Notes: generated by a model not told the origin, from the sequence alone. Positions 31,488 to 41,917 are shown, numbered from the stretch's first letter. The stretch: DNA of 64,000 nucleotides from Pyropia yezoensis (GCA_009829735.1 CM020618.1:13808568-13872567); one strand, 5' to 3'. Program-made: numbers and translations.

Positions 31488-34400
31488 GTGCGGAGCAGCC
31501 GGCAAGTGTTGGCGGACGTGGGCGCGGGGCGCCCGCCTGCGGACTCACCCGGCGAGTCGGTTAAGCTGAGGGCGAGCGGAGCGCTCGCCCGTGTCTTGCA
31601 CCTGCTCATGCGACTGGACATCCACCGAGACGTGAAGCGCACACGGGGTGTCGTCCAAAGGGCCTTGGTCTCGTGCCTCATCCTACTCTCCGACCACAAG
31701 CAGTTCTGCACGCACTTTGATATCATGGACGTGGCAAACCTGGCCCCCGTTGTCAACGAGTGCATGGAGGCACTCCCGTGGCTTTGCGAGCTTCTTATCG
31801 GGCACGTGGAGGCGGACCGGTCACTATACAACTGGTTGTACTTCGCGGCCGTCCATAACCTGGTGCGGACGCCTCTTGCGGTTGGCGTGTGGGCATCTCG
31901 GCGGGTGTTGGCCCAGTCAACGTTGGATTGGTTGGCGTCACCGTTGGGCCTGCGGCCCTGGGTCGGAAAAATCGGTGGTACGACCTGTTCGGGGTCCCTC
32001 CACGCGCTGAAGGGTGCGCTCTGTCCGCCGGCCAGGCCTGGCAAGCGGGCCAGCCCCCTGAACGTACGACTACGTCAGCGCATCGACGAAGTACTGAGCG
32101 GGTATGCTGTGCCAGACGACGCAGAGGCGGGTGTGGGTGCAGCAGCAGCTGCCGCCGGTGCTGGTGCGGTTGCGGCGGCTGCCGCTGGGGCGGGTGCAGC
32201 AGCTGCCGCTGGGGCGGGTGCCGGCTCAGGAGCCGAGGACGATGGACCGCCACCCGCAACGCCCGGTGTGGACAGGGCGAGCGCACCAGGTGACCCAGAC
32301 GCCTTCTTCATTGGCGACGACGCGGGGGGCAAAGTCGAGTTTGTGTGCTACCTACCCGCAGTGGCAGTCCCAGACAATATGTTGGCTGCGCAGGCAGCTT
32401 CCCCTGTCTACAATGCGGAACCCTGCAACGTCATTGTGTTCATTGACGACGACGATGACTGGAATGACGCAGAGAACGATGACGTGACTGTGGTCAGTTT
32501 GGCCCGGGTGGTCCGGGCCGGCCAACTGGTCGGGCAGCGGCGGACGTCCTCCGCCACTGGGGCGGCCGCCCATGTGGCAGTAGCTCAGAGTGCTGCCACC
32601 TCTGTCACGACGGTAGCTGCCACCTCCTCCGCGAAGGCTGCCGTCCCAGGCGGGCCCTCTACGCCCGAGGTTGCTGTCACCGCTGCTGCTCCCGATGCTC
32701 CATCGGCGGCAAGTATGGCCACAGGCGCGGCGGATGCTGTGGCTGTGGGTGCTCCTGGCGTTGGTGGGGCTCCTGCGGGCACGGCGGCCGTGGCCGACGC
32801 GGGTGTTGGCGGAGGTGCACCTGCTGAACCTGGTACTGCTGCAACCGACACCGCGGGGGTGGCTGCTGTGGGCACGGCAGTGGCTCGGGGGGAGGAGCCC
32901 TCTCTCGCTTTGCCGGCAGTTGCAGACGAGGGGGGAGCTGTTGTTGGAGGTGAGACTGCCGGCGTAGGAGGTTCTTGTATCGGTTCCCCGGCTGGTGGGG
33001 GGGACGCGTCTCCCACTGCTGCACCTCTGCCCGCGGCGGCGGCGGCGGCGGCGGGGGGTGATGCCAGCCAGGCCAGTCCTCCCACACTGTGTGGCGCGGA
33101 TGGTGATCGGGTGGCGCTCGGTCAGCTGACGCCCTGTACGTCCGAGTCGGGGTGGAAGGGTGTCCCAACCCACCTGCGCCCGTCCCCGTTGTACGCAAGA
33201 GAACCTGGGGGCCACTGGCAGGCCATCGTTGTCGCCACCTTGTGCCAGCTCGCCGCCCGCGGTACAGAGGCGGTGGCGCAGTCTATCGAAGGGAGCAACA
33301 AGGGCCATGGCGGCGGCGGCGGGCGCAGTGGGCGCGTGACCACATCGTCATTGTGCTCCCGCTTTGGCGTGGCTCGCATCGACGCGCCCATCACCCTCTC
33401 GTCGCCGCAGGTGGAGGGCTCCATCCTGGACGACCCGCGGGCGTGTCGCATGTGCAACGTGCTCGTGCGCATGCCCGCCCCCCGGGGTGGTCCCCCCGGT
33501 GGGGGCGGCCGCCCTACCGGGGGATCCGCTGAGCGCCACCACCGCCGCCACAAGGACCGCGGGGGAGAGTGTCAAGTGGACCCCACAGACGCCACCCCAG
33601 GTGATTTGTGTGCCTTTTGGGTACCGGAACCCGTCGGCTCGGTGTGCAGCACCCCCGTGGACGCCGTGTTTATTGGCCGCTGCGAGGACAAGGAGGGGCA
33701 ACTCGGCGGGGGGGTTGGTGGCCCACCGCCCGCGGGGGCAGGCCAGTTGTGGGTGGACAAGACGCCTGGCCCGGGGCTGGACGAGGGGGACAATGACGCC
33801 GGCACGGCGCGCCACGGTGGCGCATCCAGTCCCCCCCGGCGGTGGTGGTTTGCGGTGCGTCGTTCAGACGTGCGGCGGATGCTCCATCGCCGGACGGCGA
33901 ATGTGGTCGTCACCCTGTCTCATAGTGTCCTGTCGGACAGCCGCGAGTTTGGCGGCCTCGGCCACTGCGACCTTCTTCCGCCAGTCATGCAGAGGGCGCT
34001 CGCCATCCACGCAACGCCTCCGCACGGGGGACAGCAGGTGGTACCTGTACCAGCACCGGGGCCTCCCCCCCTGCAGAGTTCTCCTCCACGCTACGCCCAC
34101 CTGGACGAGCTCCAGTGGCGCGCAGTCGATTGCATGCGCCGGGGGCTGTTGTCGGACGAGTGTGACGTGCAGCTGGTGACGGGCCCCCCCGGGACGGGCA
34201 AGACACGCGCCATTGTCTCCATGGTGGACATGGTACTTGGGACCCTGCCAGACGGACGGGTGCTGCTGACGTCGCGCACCAACACGGCATGCGACGAGCT
34301 GTTGGACGCAGTGCACGAGTTGTTCTGTCCATCGGGGGCTGCCAGTCGACACGGCGTCGCGAAACCCGATGCCGTGACGCTCCTCCGTGTGGGTAAACCC

Positions 34401-35768
34401 CCTCCGGATGGCCACCGTGCCAAGACAACGCACATTGACGCCGTGGTGGACGAGCGCCTTCCTGTCGCCTACCCGTCCGTGACAGCCGCGGTGGAACGGG
34501 CAAGGGCACGAGTGGCCGATGTGGGCCGCCGTGTGGATCGTTCCCGCGCCCAGGGTGCAGAGCCGGGCGCGGGTGGGTCACAAAACCTCCTCAAGGAATG
34601 TGCCGATGCGGAGCAAGCCCTGGAGGCTGCCTTGCGTCGCCAGCAGCGTGCGGAACGGGAGCTCCGCAAGCGCATCGTGGGCGGCGCGTCCGTCATTGTC
34701 ACAACAACGTCAACGTCGACGGGGGCGCTCGTGGGGGGTCAAGGCTTTGACGCCATTATCATTGACGAGGGTGCGGCAACAAGCGTCCCTGCGTCTGTCG
34801 CCGCCATTGTTCGCGCCAAGCGGGCGGGGCGTGCGGGTGGCTCGTCAGACGAGGAAGAGGGCGGTCATCCGGCAGAGCGGACCAAGTGCATTGTCCTTGT
34901 TGGCGACAATGCCCAGCTGAGGCCGAGCGCCGGCATGGAGTACAGAGGCGAGACACGGCCGATGACATCAAGCGTTTTTGAGCGGCTCGCCAGGCTTCTG
35001 TCCGCTTGCGTCATCCTCTCCGTGCAGTACCGCATGTGGCCGCTGTTATGGTCCCTCCTCCGAGAAGTCTTTTACCGGCACATTGGCGTATGGTCGGACG
35101 GGCGCGGGCCCAAGGCCCGACATGAGGAGGGGTTTGGAACACCCGCGTGGCTAAACCATCCAAGTCGGCGTATTCGCTTTGGAGGGCTGCAAGTGACAGA
35201 CACTTCCCGCCTGCCGGCCAACGATCGGGCGCACAAGTCGGGTTCCACCACCTCCAACAACAAGAGCCTGATCAACGTTGCAGAGCTTCGGTTGGTCGAG
35301 ATGGCTCTTACGGATCTACTGCTGGCGTGGGCGACGTCCAGCGGGGCTACCGAGCTGAAGGTGATGCTCATCAGCCCGTACACTGCGCAGCGGAACAAGC
35401 TGAATGAAGTGGTGCAGTCGGTGAGAGACAGCAGGCGGCTGCCCCGCAGACCATGCGCCGACGTCAGGGTGTCCACCGTGGATGGCTGCCAAGGCGCTTC
35501 TGTGGACTGTGTCATACTCTCCCTCGTGCGGTCAGAGCCTGGTGCGCCACCCGGCGGGAGCACCGACTTTTTGTCCGACGAGCGGCGCGTGAACGTCATG
35601 ATGTCGCGGGCACAGAGCCATCTCCACGTGATTCGTGACATGGACTACCTTTCAAGCTCTGGGGGTGTGTCGAGGAGCTGGTGGGAAAACGTCCGCCATA
35701 GGTGGAGCCGTCCAGATCGACCGGGCCGCGAGCACATCAACATTGTGGCTCCCGACAGGGTGTTCTAG
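31488..35768 (+). CDS. UPF1/Sen1-like superfamily 1 helicase
   Basis: A 1426-codon frame. Residues 1-200 are helical. Residues 210-700 are mostly low-complexity Ala/Val/Thr/Gly with one acidic run (DDDDDWNDAEND). The C-terminal 550 residues are an SF1 helicase of the UPF1-like group: motif I GPPGTGKT near 899, DEGAAT as motif II (D near 1093), LVGDNAQLRPS motif III, LSVQYRM motif IV region, VSTVDGCQGASVD motif V, and DERRVNVMMSRAQ motif VI. It should use ATP to unwind RNA or DNA with 5'-3' polarity. UPF1 and Sen1 normally have Gln soon after DEA in motif II; here that Gln is not seen. The frame has no ATG at its start, and the part upstream of TAG 31464 is in frame. Confidence 0.85.
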   Translation: MRSSRQVLADVGAGRPPADSPGESVKLRASGALARVLHLLMRLDIHRDVKRTRGVVQRALVSCLILLSDHKQFCTHFDIMDVANLAPVVNECMEALPWLCELLIGHVEADRSLYNWLYFAAVHNLVRTPLAVGVWASRRVLAQSTLDWLASPLGLRPWVGKIGGTTCSGSLHALKGALCPPARPGKRASPLNVRLRQRIDEVLSGYAVPDDAEAGVGAAAAAAGAGAVAAAAAGAGAAAAAGAGAGSGAEDDGPPPATPGVDRASAPGDPDAFFIGDDAGGKVEFVCYLPAVAVPDNMLAAQAASPVYNAEPCNVIVFIDDDDDWNDAENDDVTVVSLARVVRAGQLVGQRRTSSATGAAAHVAVAQSAATSVTTVAATSSAKAAVPGGPSTPEVAVTAAAPDAPSAASMATGAADAVAVGAPGVGGAPAGTAAVADAGVGGGAPAEPGTAATDTAGVAAVGTAVARGEEPSLALPAVADEGGAVVGGETAGVGGSCIGSPAGGGDASPTAAPLPAAAAAAAGGDASQASPPTLCGADGDRVALGQLTPCTSESGWKGVPTHLRPSPLYAREPGGHWQAIVVATLCQLAARGTEAVAQSIEGSNKGHGGGGGRSGRVTTSSLCSRFGVARIDAPITLSSPQVEGSILDDPRACRMCNVLVRMPAPRGGPPGGGGRPTGGSAERHHRRHKDRGGECQVDPTDATPGDLCAFWVPEPVGSVCSTPVDAVFIGRCEDKEGQLGGGVGGPPPAGAGQLWVDKTPGPGLDEGDNDAGTARHGGASSPPRRWWFAVRRSDVRRMLHRRTANVVVTLSHSVLSDSREFGGLGHCDLLPPVMQRALAIHATPPHGGQQVVPVPAPGPPPLQSSPPRYAHLDELQWRAVDCMRRGLLSDECDVQLVTGPPGTGKTRAIVSMVDMVLGTLPDGRVLLTSRTNTACDELLDAVHELFCPSGAASRHGVAKPDAVTLLRVGKPPPDGHRAKTTHIDAVVDERLPVAYPSVTAAVERARARVADVGRRVDRSRAQGAEPGAGGSQNLLKECADAEQALEAALRRQQRAERELRKRIVGGASVIVTTTSTSTGALVGGQGFDAIIIDEGAATSVPASVAAIVRAKRAGRAGGSSDEEEGGHPAERTKCIVLVGDNAQLRPSAGMEYRGETRPMTSSVFERLARLLSACVILSVQYRMWPLLWSLLREVFYRHIGVWSDGRGPKARHEEGFGTPAWLNHPSRRIRFGGLQVTDTSRLPANDRAHKSGSTTSNNKSLINVAELRLVEMALTDLLLAWATSSGATELKVMLISPYTAQRNKLNEVVQSVRDSRRLPRRPCADVRVSTVDGCQGASVDCVILSLVRSEPGAPPGGSTDFLSDERRVNVMMSRAQSHLHVIRDMDYLSSSGGVSRSWWENVRHRWSRPDRPGREHINIVAPDRVF

Positions 35769-36059
35769 TCGGGAGTATGTGGGGGGGGGGGGGGGGGGGG
35801 GGCGGGGCGGGTGGGAGGGGGGGTGGGACTGTGCGGCACCCCCTCTTTTTTTTGCTTTGAAGGTGTCGCTGGTCATGTGGTGACCGGTTGTTCCCCAGTG
35901 TAGTTGAAAACTGGTATAGTTGACGTTTTGAGTTGCGTGACAGGTTGGTGGAGGCTCACATGGCAAGGCACTCGTGTTGGGCGATGGGGAAGGGGGGGGG
36001 GGGGGGTGGGGGGGGGAGGGGGCGTGTGTGGCCCATGGTACCACCATCAGTCTTGAGTC

Positions 36060-36440
36060 ACGCCATGTTGTTTGCATAACGCAACAGATGGGTAGGTTTC
36101 ATGGTCGGATGTTGGCCGGGACTTGGCCAAGGCAGACCGAGTCGCGTTATGTACATAACGCGTCTGGCGAGCACTTGGCATCGTCCCGACAGATTGCCGA
36201 GGCTGACCGTGTGGCGTTATGTACATAACGCGTGAGGTGAGCCTTTTTGAGAATCTGGTAGGTGTGGTACGGTAGACAGACCGTGGCGCGTTATGTACAT
36301 AACGCTCTAGTGATGTTTGTCGAGATAGTTCGCCAGAGCTGATCGTGTCGATGTACATAACGCGACAGGTGAGCCAATGGAGAATCTGGGAGTCGTGGCT
36401 TGTCAGATGGACCGTGGGGCGTTATGTACTTAACGCTCTT
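36060..36440. promoter_or_regulatory. Palindrome cluster 2, iteron-like array
   Basis: Copies of GCGTTATGTACATAACGC lie at 36143-36162 (20 bp with flanking CG), 36214-36231 and 36288-36305. There are imperfect ones near 36349-36364 and at 36419-36436 (one mismatch), and a weak one near 36070. Centres are about 61-74 bases apart. A short left flank of the form GACCGTGTGG precedes most copies, so the unit is about 70 bp. The array begins about 300 bases after the helicase stop. Confidence 0.9.
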
Positions 36441-37189
36441 CGGATCTTTGTCGAGATTGCTATGTGTCGACGCGTGAATAAGTGTTTTCCGATTGCGTCA
36501 TGATTTTGATGCTTTGGTATTTGTTAATTTCTTTTCGGCAAATTGACTACTTTCATGAGGGAAAGGGGGGTGGTGGGGGGCGAAAAGTTGAACTTGCCTG
36601 TTCACCATTTACGAGTCGGGTGCGGTGCCGTTTCCAGACATGTGATAGCCTCGTCGTCAGGTCGATTCGATCGTTTGACCTCGTCGGCGATGGTGTGGGC
36701 TGCCGCCAAGCGACTTGGCCCCCCCCCCCCCCCCCCCCCCGCACCCTCGTGCCGCCAAGGGACTTGCTCTCACGCCTCACTCACGCCTCACTGTCCCTCA
36801 AACACTCACACACGCACTCGTGCGTCACTGCCTCTCAAACAGCCCACAAGGCGCACATCACCAGGGCGGTGACACGCCACTGCTCAGCAGGTGGTGGCTT
36901 GGTCTGCGATGAAAATTAGGGTCATTAAACCCACCACTCAGTGTCACAAAAATGACTCGGACACACGCAGGACCCACCATTCGCTCATTAAAAGCTCCAT
37001 AGATCATTGACATCTGATCGACCCCTCAATGGGCGCGCGCACCTCTAGTGATGAACGCCACGCGCTCTAGCCCGGGTATGGGCATTTCGCACGGTTCACA
37101 TAATTTTCTTGCATAGCTACCCTTTGGTGGGCAGGAGGACATCCCTGGGGGCAGGCTCGAATGCGCTCGAGCACGCTCACAGAAGAAAG
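36441..37189. other. No gene recognised
   Basis: Includes a poly(C) tract about 36719-36740. Short frames only. The sequence is less GC-rich than most of the window. Confidence 0.45.
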
Positions 37190-37305
37190 TCAGGTGGGAG
37201 TGGGGGGGAAACCATAAAGAGAGGGCGAGGGGCGGGGGAGGGGGCACGAATTGAATTTCGAATTCCGAGGAGCCCGATCACCGGCCGACACCGACGCTAA
37301 GTAGA
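37190..37305 (+). repeat. Direct repeat, left copy
   Basis: GGGAAACCATAAA, then GGGCGGGGGAGGGGGCACGA, then ATTGAA-TTCGAATTC, then GAGGAGCCCGATCACC and GACACCGACGC. The same order recurs at 38970-39080. The two copies are 1.78 kb apart. Confidence 0.85.
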
Positions 37306-38969
37306 TACACGGCACTTCCTGAAAAGAGCAAAAGTGACAGATGAGATATGCGTGGAGAGAGGACTTGAAAACGTCTTGCCACCAGCCGTCAAAGATACCC
37401 CACTAAAGGATATGAGGGAGCGGAGAGAAAAAGAGATCTTGAGAAGAGTGTTCTGAAGCCTCCAGGGCTGTTGTCCGGGATTGGTCATTGATGGACAGAC
37501 ACCACTTTTTTTACATGTCTAAATCCCAGTGCTCAGTACACTGAATCCGCACCGCCCAACCCGCCTCCACGGGAAGAAGGGGCCGAAGTGATCTACTAGG
37601 AAGGGGGGAGAGGGTCGTGAGAAGATGGTGGACAGAGTGGTGGAAGACAGGCGGCAGACAGCAGGCAGAAGAAGCAGGATGGAGAGGAACAATCATGGCA
37701 AGCAGCGAGTAAAGGGAGGAGCGTCAAAAAAGAGTCCCCCACATCGCACTCAGCTCTTTTGCCGTACAGTGGTATTGACCTCTTCACTGCCTACCAATCG
37801 GTCACCCCCACTAAGTTCTCGACCGCTCACTGCATACCGATGCCCCCCCCCCCCACACTCACGAGCACGAATCAGGCACCCAGCTCCTTTCTTCATATTG
37901 TCCATCGGGATGCTGGCAGCCCGCCCTGCCGGCGCGTAAAGAAGTGAGGGGCTATAGAGGCAAAGGGACCAAGGAACGCATGCAAAGGACACAGAAAAGA
38001 AATGGACAGCAGGGGGGGGCAGGTCGAAACGAGTCAGACATCAAATAAGACCCAGAGAGCCCCAGCGAGCGGGGAAAGGCTCGATAGGCAAGGACGTCCC
38101 TCCCGCCCCCTCAGACGCCCGCTCCCACGCCACGTGCACCGCCGCCGCCCACGCGACAACAATCATGGTGGCCACCGCACGCACTCGCCAGCAGGCCATT
38201 TCCACCGCCCGCCGAAGTGAAGACGGCGCACCATGAAGGGCCAACTGGTCAGCATTGGCAGCAGCGCCGAGGGCGATCGCCGCGCGGCCCACCGCCGACC
38301 CCCCCAGCTCCCCCCTCCGCCCGGCGACGGTGGGCGTGGGCGTCAGCGGCGGCCGGTGGAGGCTGGAGCGGTCACCGCCCGGGCACGCCTGCGCGGGCGC
38401 CCACCGCTCAAACGCTGAGCGGTGGGAGACCGCCACGGACAGGGCGTGGCGGTCGGCGACTGCGGCGGCGGCTGCCGTGGCGGCCGGCGACAGGTAGGAC
38501 GAGTCAATGGTGGTAGTGGAGGTGGAGGTGGGCGGGGGCGGACGGGGCTAGGGGGAGGAGCATGCACTACGGTCTAAGTCGATGGCGAACGACGTGAAGG
38601 TGTCGGAGGGCGGGTCACGCGGCATGGGTACGCGATCACCGCCGTGCAACTCCTGCACGCCTCGGATACGTGTCCCGAAATGTGAGGCGCGCGCGGCGGA
38701 ATCGGTCGTCCTGAGCAAGAGGAATGGGGAATTGCAGCAGTAGAAGAGAGGAAAAGATATCCCGTCTGTCCAGAGAGAGAAAAGGACTGTTGGCCGGGAA
38801 GTCTCAAACGCTCTGGGTCTCGCGGAGAGGATAGGAGTCTTTTTTTGTTCCGCTGACGAGTCCCAATCCCTTCTCAGAGTCTGGGACCGAATCTGGAACG
38901 TTTTTTAGATCGCTACAGACTTTGAGGCAGTGCTGTGTAGGGTAGGAGGGCCGTCTTTGTCAAGAGGGG
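37306..38969. other. Segment between the two direct repeats
   Basis: No coding frame is convincing; short purine-rich and GC-rich frames overlap on both strands. The segment could be the body of a non-autonomous element or simply spacer DNA between duplicated ends. Confidence 0.4.
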
Positions 38970-39080
38970 CGGGGTGGGAGTGGCGGGGAAACCATAAAAA
39001 GAGGGCGACGGGCGGGGGAGGGGGCACGAATTGAAGTTCGAATTCTGAGGAGCCCGATCACCTGCTGACACCGACGCGGA
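38970..39080 (+). repeat. Direct repeat, right copy
   Basis: Matches 37190-37305 with scattered substitutions (for example GAAGTTCGAATTCTGAGG here and GAATTTCGAATTCCGAGG on the left). Confidence 0.85.
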
Positions 39081-39599
39081 TCAAACGGGAGGGGAGGGGA
39101 TTTGGGCGGCGGCGCGAGATGATGTTGAATTGGACGGTGACGTGGGTGTCCGGGGATGGGTGCTCTCATCCGTCGGCCGCACGTTCAGCCACAGGCAGGT
39201 CAGGTCAGTCGCTTCCCTCGGCGCCCCCCGGGTCTGACGAGAGCCGTAGGTCAACGCGGCCCGCACGGTGTCGTGTGCTGGTGTCAGGCCATTTGGATGC
39301 ACCGCGCAGTGAGCTTGCAGCATGGCAATGCCGTCTGTGGCGGTGGGTTTGAGGTACACGACTGCCCCCCCTCCCCCCCCCACCAAGACGTCCAGGATGA
39401 CATTTTTCCCAAACGGTGCTCGTAGTGTATTGCAAACGGACGGGGCTTACCGGAAGCACCAAAAGGCTGGGTGCCCGCGTCCCGGCACGCCGCTCCACAT
39501 GCACCGTGGCGAGCAGGCAGTGCCGAGGGTGGGTTCAATTGCAGTGTTGCTATTGCCCCACAGCACGGTGGCGGTCACTCTCCCAATACGTGCCGTCGG

Positions 39600-39671
39600 G
39601 AGGGGGGGAGGGGGGGGGGGGGGGGGCGCGGGGGGGGGGGGGGGGAGGTGGGGGGGGGGGGGGGGGGGGGG
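39600..39671. repeat. Poly(G)-rich tract
   Basis: About 70 bases consisting almost only of G with a few A, T and C. No gene is recognised between 39081 and 40441, though a short (CCACCGCCG)n stretch lies near 39840-39900. Confidence 0.85.
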
Positions 39672-40367
39672 CGCTCGCTCGCCATGGTTGGGCGAGCCGC
39701 ACGGATGCTGGCGTGTCAGTCGGCTCAAATGCCACAGTGCATGCGGTGCACTCCGTCCCGCACCCACCGTCGCGCTACTGGCGGCTGCCATGAGCACAGC
39801 GTCTGTGCGCGGTCTGCAATCGGGCCACCAACCCCATCACCACCACCGCCGCCGCCACATCACCACCGCCAGCCCCACCACCGCCACCGCCGCCGCCGCC
39901 GCGCCACAGGACACTCTCACGGCAGCCACCGTCGGCCATGGGTGCCGCGGAGATGAGAAGGACCTTTCATTTCCGGGGCGGCGAGCTAAGGCCACGAGAC
40001 AGCCCACAGGGGCACGTGGCGGTGCGAGCATCCTCCGCTCTGCCCCCTGCCCGAGAGGTAGCGTCGGTTGGGGGGTGGCGGGGGGCGGGCGGCGGGGGGG
40101 GGAGGGGGGGGACGGGAGGGGGTTGGGAGGACCTGGACCGCCGGCCTCCTGACGGCCCGTGCAGCCCATCGCCAGCGTCTACAGCACGCGTACGGCATCG
40201 AGTGAGGACCCCGGCCCGGGTGGTGCCTTGCCAGACAATAAATAAGGCGGTTGGTGGTGCCCCGTGGTTCCCCATCTTTGCCAACCCCATCAGCCACCGT
40301 CGACAATCCCACCCACCCACCCTTCTCACAGTCGTTCCCACACACACAACCCGCTCTTCCGCCTCCA

Positions 40368-40392
40368 CCCCCCCCCCCCCCCCCCCCCCCCC

Positions 40393-40427
<35 letters not shown>
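40368..40427. repeat. Poly(C) tract directly upstream of the Fanzor-like gene
   Basis: Sixty bases of C with a single T at 40393. It ends 14 bases before the start codon at 40442, so it is probably in the 5' untranslated region or marks a 3' splice site region. Confidence 0.9.
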
Positions 40428-40428
<1 letters not shown>

Positions 40429-40441
40429 CCCCGGATTCACA

Positions 40442-41542
40442 ATGAACGATGATGACGACGGCAGCGACCAAGACATTGGCGTCGACGGGCTGGACGGCGA
40501 CACCACCTCAGACGAGGAGGGGGACCCGGCACAAGAGCAGGCGTACGTTCAAGACGCACGCAACGTGGTGACGCTCAAGCGGGCGGTGCTCGCCGCCAAC
40601 CTGAGCCGCCTGCAGGGCGTGTCTGCACCCCACGGGGGCGACGCGGCCTCGTCGGCCGACTGGTCTGCCGCCGTCGCGGAGTTGCAGCAGGCGGCCAAGG
40701 ATGAGGAGGCGGCGGGCCCCCTCGACGGCGCCGGCGAGGACCTCATCGCGGCCATCACAGGCGCGGCACAGGCGGTCAGCGTGTACTGTGGTGGTCGGGC
40801 GGCGCCAAGCGAGGCCGAGGTGGAGCTCGCCGCACGCGCCAAGACGGCCGCTGGGCTGATTGGCGTGGCCGCCGCGGGCTTGCCCCGGCGCGAGGCTGCC
40901 ACTGACGCACCGCCCGCCCGCAAGGGGCGTACGCAAAAGTGTAGCGGATGTGGCGAGCCCGGGCACAAGGTCACCTCTTGCAAGGCCCCGGCTGGTGCAG
41001 GGCCCGCGGCCGCTGCCGCCGCCGCTGCCGCTGCCGCCGCCGTCCCGGCGGCGGCGGCGGCGGCCGCGTCCAAGTGTCGCGACTGCCTGGGAGGGGGCCA
41101 CAGCAGCGGGGACGCCGCCTGCCCGGTGCAGCGGCACTGTGGGGGCGTGTCAGCGGCCTACGACCGCGGTGTCAACCCTGACTGCAAGGACCCGCTTCAG
41201 AGCACTGGAGGGCAGACGCGGGCGTGTACCGTGCCGGTGGGCGTCCTCGCGAGGGCGGTGTTTGGGGACGACAAGGACGACGCCGACACGCGCGCGGCGG
41301 TGGAGACGGCGCTGCAAGCAGAGCTGAAGGACCTCTCTGGGGCGGCTACCAAGCTCCGCTTCCTCATGCTCCGCGTCCTCGACGTGGAATTGCGCCGCCT
41401 GGTGTCCACCGTCGCGGACGCAGCCGCCGACGACGCCGACTGGACGGGGGCCGTGCCCGCAAACTGGGCGCCCTTCTGGCTGTGGTTGGCCTACGCCTGC
41501 GGCTGCGAGGGTGTGTCTGGCAGTCCCCTGCAGGCGGGCACC
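40442..41542 (+). CDS. Fanzor1-like nuclease, N-terminal part, split by a retrotransposon
   Basis: The ATG at 40442 opens 367 codons up to the insertion. The first 40 residues are acidic (MNDDDDGSDQD). Two zinc-knuckle-like motifs follow: CSGCGEPGHKVTSC (C-x2-C-x4-H-x4-C, first Cys codon at 40940) and CRDC...GH...C (first Cys codon at 41075). Poly-Ala runs lie between them. The frame is cut after codon ACC at 41540-41542 and resumes with no gap or shift at 52372, behind the element. Zinc knuckles bind single-stranded nucleic acid in other proteins. This extension is not part of the core Fanzor fold as I know it and may hold extra RNA- or DNA-binding functions. Confidence 0.75.
41538..41542. 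repeat. Target-site duplication GCACC, left copy
   Basis: The five bases before the left LTR equal the five bases after the right LTR (52367-52371). Confidence 0.95.
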
Positions 41543-41905
41543 TGTAGCACAATAGGGATCCGTCGCGCGTCCACTCTCAGGGAACACTCACCAAGGGGGA
41601 TCGGCACCAACGTCACCGGGAGGCCACGGTTGCTGTCCTTGGAGCGCAAGCCACGGGACCAAGATGGGAGCCCAAATGGGAGGGGTTTGTTGTTCTACCT
41701 TGGCCGGCGGTGGATTCGCCACCGGCCCCCTCGTTATAAACCCTCGGAGACACTACTAACTACCCTCCACCCCAAGATGCAAGTCCCTCTGGTCATACGT
41801 AACTTATAGATACCGTGACCAGCTCGGACTCTCAAATTGGAAGTTAAGGATTATAAGTAGCCCCCCTAATATTAGGGTCACAATACGGACAACCATATTG
41901 CTACA
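41543..41905 (-). repeat. LTR (3' LTR in element orientation)
   Basis: 363 bp, identical to 52004-52366 except at 41854. It holds GTTATAAAC, which reads as a TATA-like sequence on both strands. Confidence 0.97.
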
Positions 41906-41907
41906 TA

Positions 41908-41917
41908 TCCCCCTCTT
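41908..41917 (-). other. Polypurine tract
   Basis: AAGAGGGGGA on the minus strand lies two bases before the 3' LTR, the usual place for the primer of plus-strand DNA synthesis. Confidence 0.8.

Noticed and set aside
36060-36440. CRISPR array
   Set aside because: Repeats are short palindromes with variable spacing and flanks that are themselves repeated; the genome is eukaryotic and no cas gene is present.
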